From contig NZ_JBBYXL010000001.1 in NCBI RefSeq assembly GCF_039655865.1, forward strand, positions 558,001 through 622,000: 64,000 nucleotides of DNA, written 5' to 3'. Below are positions 61,401-64,000 of the stretch, in pieces. The notes below the pieces were generated by a model that saw nothing but the letters and a program-made list of their open reading frames with translations, made no database searches and was not told where the DNA came from. The translations under genes were made by a program, and so were the position numbers. The stretch's first letter is position 1; every line of letters starts with the position of its first letter. Source of the stretch: Prosthecobacter sp. SYSU 5D2 (lineage in GTDB: Bacteria; Verrucomicrobiota; Verrucomicrobiia; Verrucomicrobiales; Verrucomicrobiaceae).

Positions 61401-63492
61401 GCAGGCTGAGCTGGGCCTGGAACTGGGCGGCACCTTCCACCTTGGCCAGTTCGTTGCGCCGGTTGCGCAGGACCGAGCGCACCTGATTGAGCTGGGCAAA
61501 CAGCGTGGAGATGGCTTCGATGATGCGGGTGGTTTCCGTCGCGTCCTTGATCTTCAGGCTGCTGACGATGCCGGTCAGCATTTCCAGCTCGCTGCTGGAT
61601 TTGGCCAGGGCCTCCTCCACCTCCTGCGCATCGGTCACTTTGTTCAGCGTCGGCACGCGTTCCTTCTGGACGGTGATCTGTTCGCGATAGGGGTCCAATG
61701 CCTCCGGCTTCAGCAGGAAGGCCACACATTTTTCAGAAAGCTTGTCCGTGGCCTCCGCCACGCCCGTGTCCATGCGGGCGAGCGTTTCCAGGTCCACATA
61801 ACGCACATCCCGCAGCGCGATGATCTGCCCACGCAGCTCACGCAGGGTGGCGAGGAGGTGGACATACCCGAGAATGTCCGCAGGGTCGGTGCTGTTGGCG
61901 GCGCTGAGGTTTTTATTGACCTCCGTTTGCAGCGCCTCTGTCTGGTCGCTAGCCGCCTTGCGCATGCGGCTGACTTTTTCAAACTCACCCAGGGCGGCTT
62001 CGGCGGTGGTCTTGATTTCGACGAGAGACTCCTTGAGTTTGTGGGCTTCCTCTTTGTCCACCCAGAAGTAGCTGTCGGCAATGTCCCCTGCCGCGCGGGC
62101 CAGTTCCACATAGAGGCCGGAGAAGGAATCATCTTTGGCCAGCAGAGTCAGTACTCCATTGCACTCGGCCATGCAGCGGACGATCTCCGCATTGCCAATC
62201 TTGCTGAGGAAGGTCTGGCTTTTCGTGTGCGGGCTATCATCAGCGGTAACAAAGGGCGTGCGCCAGGACTGGACGACGTGATGCTTGCGCGGCTCGGCAT
62301 CGCCCTGAAACAGGATCAGCTCACCTGAAGCGAACAGGCTGTAGCCATGACAGATGATGGGCGTGGCAACGCTCTGCGTGATGAGGTTGTAGCTGAGCAG
62401 CAGGTACGAGCCGCTCTCAACATGGGCGAAGACGAATAGTGTGTCCTCGCCATTGGCCGCAGCGATGCGGCGGTCAAAGCGCATGGGCGGCAGCCCGGTG
62501 TCGAAACGTTTAACCTCGCCCGTTTGCAAGACATAACCATGCGGGAAAAGGACGCCGTGATCATCCGGCAGCAGCACGCAGGATTCCGCAATGCTGTCAA
62601 TGCGATGAGCTTCACGCGTGCGCTCGTTGAAGACGAGGTAGCGCCAGGCCTTCTCCTGATATGGCAGCACCTTCAGCAGGATGAGGTTGCCGACAATCGC
62701 ATAGTGAACCTCGGCATCGTCCAGGGTCTGGTCGGCATTGTCCACGGGCTCATTGTAAATGCCGCGTCCGGTTTCGGTGTTGTTTTCCACCTTTACCGTC
62801 AGGTCGCCGCCGACGGTCTCCACAAAAACGCGGTCCTCGATGCTGATGTGCGGGTGGAGACCGTAGCGGTACATGTCCCGCCGCGCACGGGTCCATTCAA
62901 ACTCCTGGGCAACGGGAAAAACAAACTCGTGATCGAAGCGGTTGCCGAGATATTGCAGTGTGCCGGCTTCATCATTGACCAGCCATTTGAAGCACTTCAC
63001 CTCCGAGGCATCCCGACCCACCTGCATGCCCATGTAAAGGTGCGGGCCGATGCGATGAAACTTCAGGAAGGAGGCGTTTTTATAATAGCGGTACAGGTAG
63101 TCGAAGTCCTCTGTGAACGCCTTGTCCGCCAGCATGTCTTCCTTGTTAGGATGGAAGCTGTGATCGTCCGCGTGGAAGTCATAAACGCCAAAGACATCCG
63201 CCACATGCATCTGCGTGCGCAGTCCCAGATGGACATTATAGCCGAACAAAAAGCGTTTCGGCCCGATGGCCACCATGTCACGCGGCACACAGTTGTTATC
63301 CGTGGTTAGGCGGGTGGTGGCCAGCAAGGCCGTGTCAATACCGCCAAACTCCTCCTTACGGTCCGCATTCAGCGCATCCAGCCGCCGCTGCAGCTCCGCA
63401 CCATGCTTGTCCAGCCGCTGACGAATGACTTCGTAAGCGCCAGCTTCAAGCTTGGCGGCAGGGGCCTGGGGAGTGGGGGTAGGATCGGACAT
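58447..63492 (-). CDS. Giant DUF3686-type 'DNA repair' AAA+ ATPase
   Basis: 1681 residues, no signal or membrane segment. Residues about 20-480 form a beta-rich N-terminal domain (DNNCVPRDMVAIGPKRFLFG, GLRTQMHVADVFGVYDF) of the DUF3686 'ATPase involved in DNA repair' family. Long coiled coils fill about 490-870. A C-terminal AAA+ module has Walker A SPPGYGKTT (about 1275-1283) and Walker B MIYLDDIQHTNPEF (about 1335). NPYTEVGGKFQVPDMLANRAD resembles the sensor/arginine-finger region of MoxR-like ATPases. The DNA repair label is historical. It pairs with a flotillin gene 67 bp upstream, so a membrane-stress role is likelier. Confidence 0.8.
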   Translation of the reverse strand: MSDPTPTPQAPAAKLEAGAYEVIRQRLDKHGAELQRRLDALNADRKEEFGGIDTALLATTRLTTDNNCVPRDMVAIGPKRFLFGYNVHLGLRTQMHVADVFGVYDFHADDHSFHPNKEDMLADKAFTEDFDYLYRYYKNASFLKFHRIGPHLYMGMQVGRDASEVKCFKWLVNDEAGTLQYLGNRFDHEFVFPVAQEFEWTRARRDMYRYGLHPHISIEDRVFVETVGGDLTVKVENNTETGRGIYNEPVDNADQTLDDAEVHYAIVGNLILLKVLPYQEKAWRYLVFNERTREAHRIDSIAESCVLLPDDHGVLFPHGYVLQTGEVKRFDTGLPPMRFDRRIAAANGEDTLFVFAHVESGSYLLLSYNLITQSVATPIICHGYSLFASGELILFQGDAEPRKHHVVQSWRTPFVTADDSPHTKSQTFLSKIGNAEIVRCMAECNGVLTLLAKDDSFSGLYVELARAAGDIADSYFWVDKEEAHKLKESLVEIKTTAEAALGEFEKVSRMRKAASDQTEALQTEVNKNLSAANSTDPADILGYVHLLATLRELRGQIIALRDVRYVDLETLARMDTGVAEATDKLSEKCVAFLLKPEALDPYREQITVQKERVPTLNKVTDAQEVEEALAKSSSELEMLTGIVSSLKIKDATETTRIIEAISTLFAQLNQVRSVLRNRRNELAKVEGAAQFQAQLSLLNQSVLNYLEVATTPEKCDESLTRVMVQIEELESRFSDFDEYAAELTIKREEIHNAFEARRLSLVDARNRRAQSLGQSAERILTSVRNRLANFAKPEEVHSWLAGDAMVAKLRDLIEELRKLGDSVRADELQTKLKTLQQDSLKEIRDKADLFADGGDLIQFGKHKFSVNRQPLELTILPREEGLAFHLTGTRYFETLTHPELDALKTVWDQPVVSENAAVYRAEYLAWKFLQSGAEFSPQAVHDFMAQRYHEGYTKGVHDHDAALILLPLLEMQKALGLLRHSPLVRGLALMVWHAWEDTAEKQALSARMTAKGRMRDLLGQSSTEVNAALAARVAAESQRLTGLEDILGSSSAALHAAVAACLTDELQHLSRKHPALPFTRSAPALELLRSFRKELIIKHASKDFDDSLDALTAQPWLSFEIALDWLRALHADTDIGILVEAAALLVLKDTPPAAVPAAPPSQATLTGFTGAHPRIQDGKMELDYHEFTSRLQQYDQTVVPDYERFQKLKHELALDRRTQLRLDQFKAGVLSSFVRNRLIDQVYLPIIGANLAKQIGAVGNDTRTDRMGLLLLISPPGYGKTTLMEYVASRLGITLVKINGPAIGHKVTSLDPAEAPNASAREEIEKLNLSLEMGDNVMIYLDDIQHTNPEFLQKFISLCDGTRRIEGVFQGKARTYDLRGRKVAVVMAGNPYTEVGGKFQVPDMLANRADTYNLGDILGGHEAAFKDSYIENSLTSNPALARVAARSHKDAMAALKIAMTGNREGIEFEGNQSAEDVNDCVAVMEKLLKVREVILRVNQEYIRSAAMEDAYRTEPPFKLQGSYRNMNKISEKIQPLMTAAEVHSIIEDHYRGESQTLSQSAEANLLKWREINNLASEADTARWTEIKRTFGRNLLAGGGGENDPVSRITGQMSAFTAGLEKIEQAVSNPTLSEISIERLQRIIEGLRAVPVTVEIKVQPVEKHDETDLPVEVESVVKQPKA

Positions 63493-63559
63493 AGGGAATG
63501 CCGACGATTCGTCAGCTTAAATAATGTGAATGCCTGCCGATGAAGCGTCGGCCTCCATG

Positions 63560-64000
63560 TTACTTCTTGACTGCCTTCCCGCCCAGCAGCGCGCTCACCG
63601 TCTGCTCTGCCAGACCAAATCGTGACGCGGCACCGAACATGCCGGTGAGCTTGTTCAGGGTGGCTTCATCGGGGTTGAGGCCGATGAGCTTGGCGAACAG
63701 GGCGCTGAGGGTGAGGTTTTTGGTGTCTTCGGTGGTGAGGCCGAACTGGTCCACGACGTTCTTTAACTGGGCCTTGAAGTACTCAGGATCACCATTGAAG
63801 AAGGTCTCCTTCACATCGGAGAGAGTGCGGCTGCCTTCGACGAGACGGTCCACGGCACGGGCATTGCCGATGGCGTTGGTGATCTTGTCGAAGAACTGCG
63901 TTTCGCCACCGACGATCTCGATCTTGGCGGACTTCATGGCTTCGCCAAGCACGATGGCCTGCTGCTCGGCGATGTCCTTCTGGATGTTGATCTGGGCAAG
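63560..64000 (-). CDS. Flotillin-like (SPFH/YqiK-type) protein, 3' part
   Basis: Only the last 146 codons are in the window; the 5' part lies beyond position 64000. The first visible residues (LAQINIQKDIAEQQAIVLGE) are the end of the Ala/Glu-rich coiled-coil typical of flotillins, then KSAKIEIVGGETQFFDKI and DVKETFFNGDPEYFKAQLK and a C-terminus LTGMFGAASRFGLAEQTVSA. Flotillins scaffold membrane microdomains and react to envelope stress. The gene ends 67 bp before the ATPase start, on the same strand. Confidence 0.8.
   Translation of the reverse strand, partial: LAQINIQKDIAEQQAIVLGEAMKSAKIEIVGGETQFFDKITNAIGNARAVDRLVEGSRTLSDVKETFFNGDPEYFKAQLKNVVDQFGLTTEDTKNLTLSALFAKLIGLNPDEATLNKLTGMFGAASRFGLAEQTVSALLGGKAVKK

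Noticed and set aside
1-64000. CRISPR arrays, tRNA/rRNA genes, insertion sequences
   Set aside because: Reading the intergenic gaps I saw no regularly spaced repeats, no tRNA cloverleaf with a TTCRANYC arm, and no transposase motif. Small structured RNAs could have been missed.

Overview
The window is a GC-rich (roughly 60%) chromosomal segment from a bacterium of the PVC superphylum, most likely a Verrucomicrobiota member near Prosthecobacter/Verrucomicrobium. The pointers are a PVC-type membrane-bound dehydrogenase/cytochrome c fusion paired with a LamG-SGNH protein, a ThuA-like secreted protein, several Tat-exported TIM-barrel enzymes, and a divergent ddl-ftsQ-ftsA-ftsZ cluster. This placement is inferred from gene content; the window has no rRNA gene, and I found no tRNA gene or CRISPR array. 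Many genes lack an obvious Shine-Dalgarno sequence, so several starts were chosen from signal peptides, conserved domain beginnings and stop/start spacing.

Layout. 1-7.1 kb: a ThuA-like gene cut by the left edge, a YndJ-like membrane protein and a DUF1990 protein (minus strand); a cardiolipin-synthase-like PLD enzyme and a Tat-exported sugar epimerase/isomerase (plus); then a UDP-sugar dehydrogenase/epimerase pair (minus). 7.2-9 kb: a tiny lipoprotein, a stand-alone short pseudopilin and a membrane-anchored EEP hydrolase. 9-14 kb: an aroD, lipoprotein D,D-carboxypeptidase, methyltransferase, glycosyltransferase operon (minus), diverging from a polyprenyl sugar-phosphate transferase. 14.1-23.9 kb: one long minus-strand run, ddl-ftsQ-ftsA-ftsZ, then a polysaccharide deacetylase and a reduced peptide ABC transporter, so cell division and envelope functions lie side by side. 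24-32 kb: an M20 amidohydrolase, a coupled four-gene PVC-cytochrome operon and a PPK2 kinase. 32-41 kb: RNase PH, a Tat-exported amidohydrolase, a giant tandem pseudokinase membrane protein, an orphan histidine kinase, a DUF2851 protein and a HAD phosphatase. 41.2-45.1 kb: rpsB-tsf with a strong terminator, then the c-di-AMP/peptidoglycan operon cdaA-(mini-cdaR)-glmM. 45.1-48.7 kb: sulfite reductase cysJ-cysI (minus). 48.7-51.5 kb: a gene-poor accessory region with a NERD protein, an unknown membrane protein and two copies of a dispersed intergenic repeat. 51.5-58.4 kb: a complete heavy-metal RND efflux cluster with Cys- and His-rich accessory proteins. 58.4-64 kb: a 1681-residue DUF3686/AAA ATPase next to a flotillin-like protein cut by the right edge.

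Most noteworthy: a 51-residue membrane stub in the exact position of CdaR between cdaA and glmM; a membrane protein with two degenerate kinase domains that lost complementary catalytic motifs; an FtsZ whose T7 loop lacks two normally invariant residues; the ATPase-flotillin pair; and the dispersed hairpin-bearing repeat.
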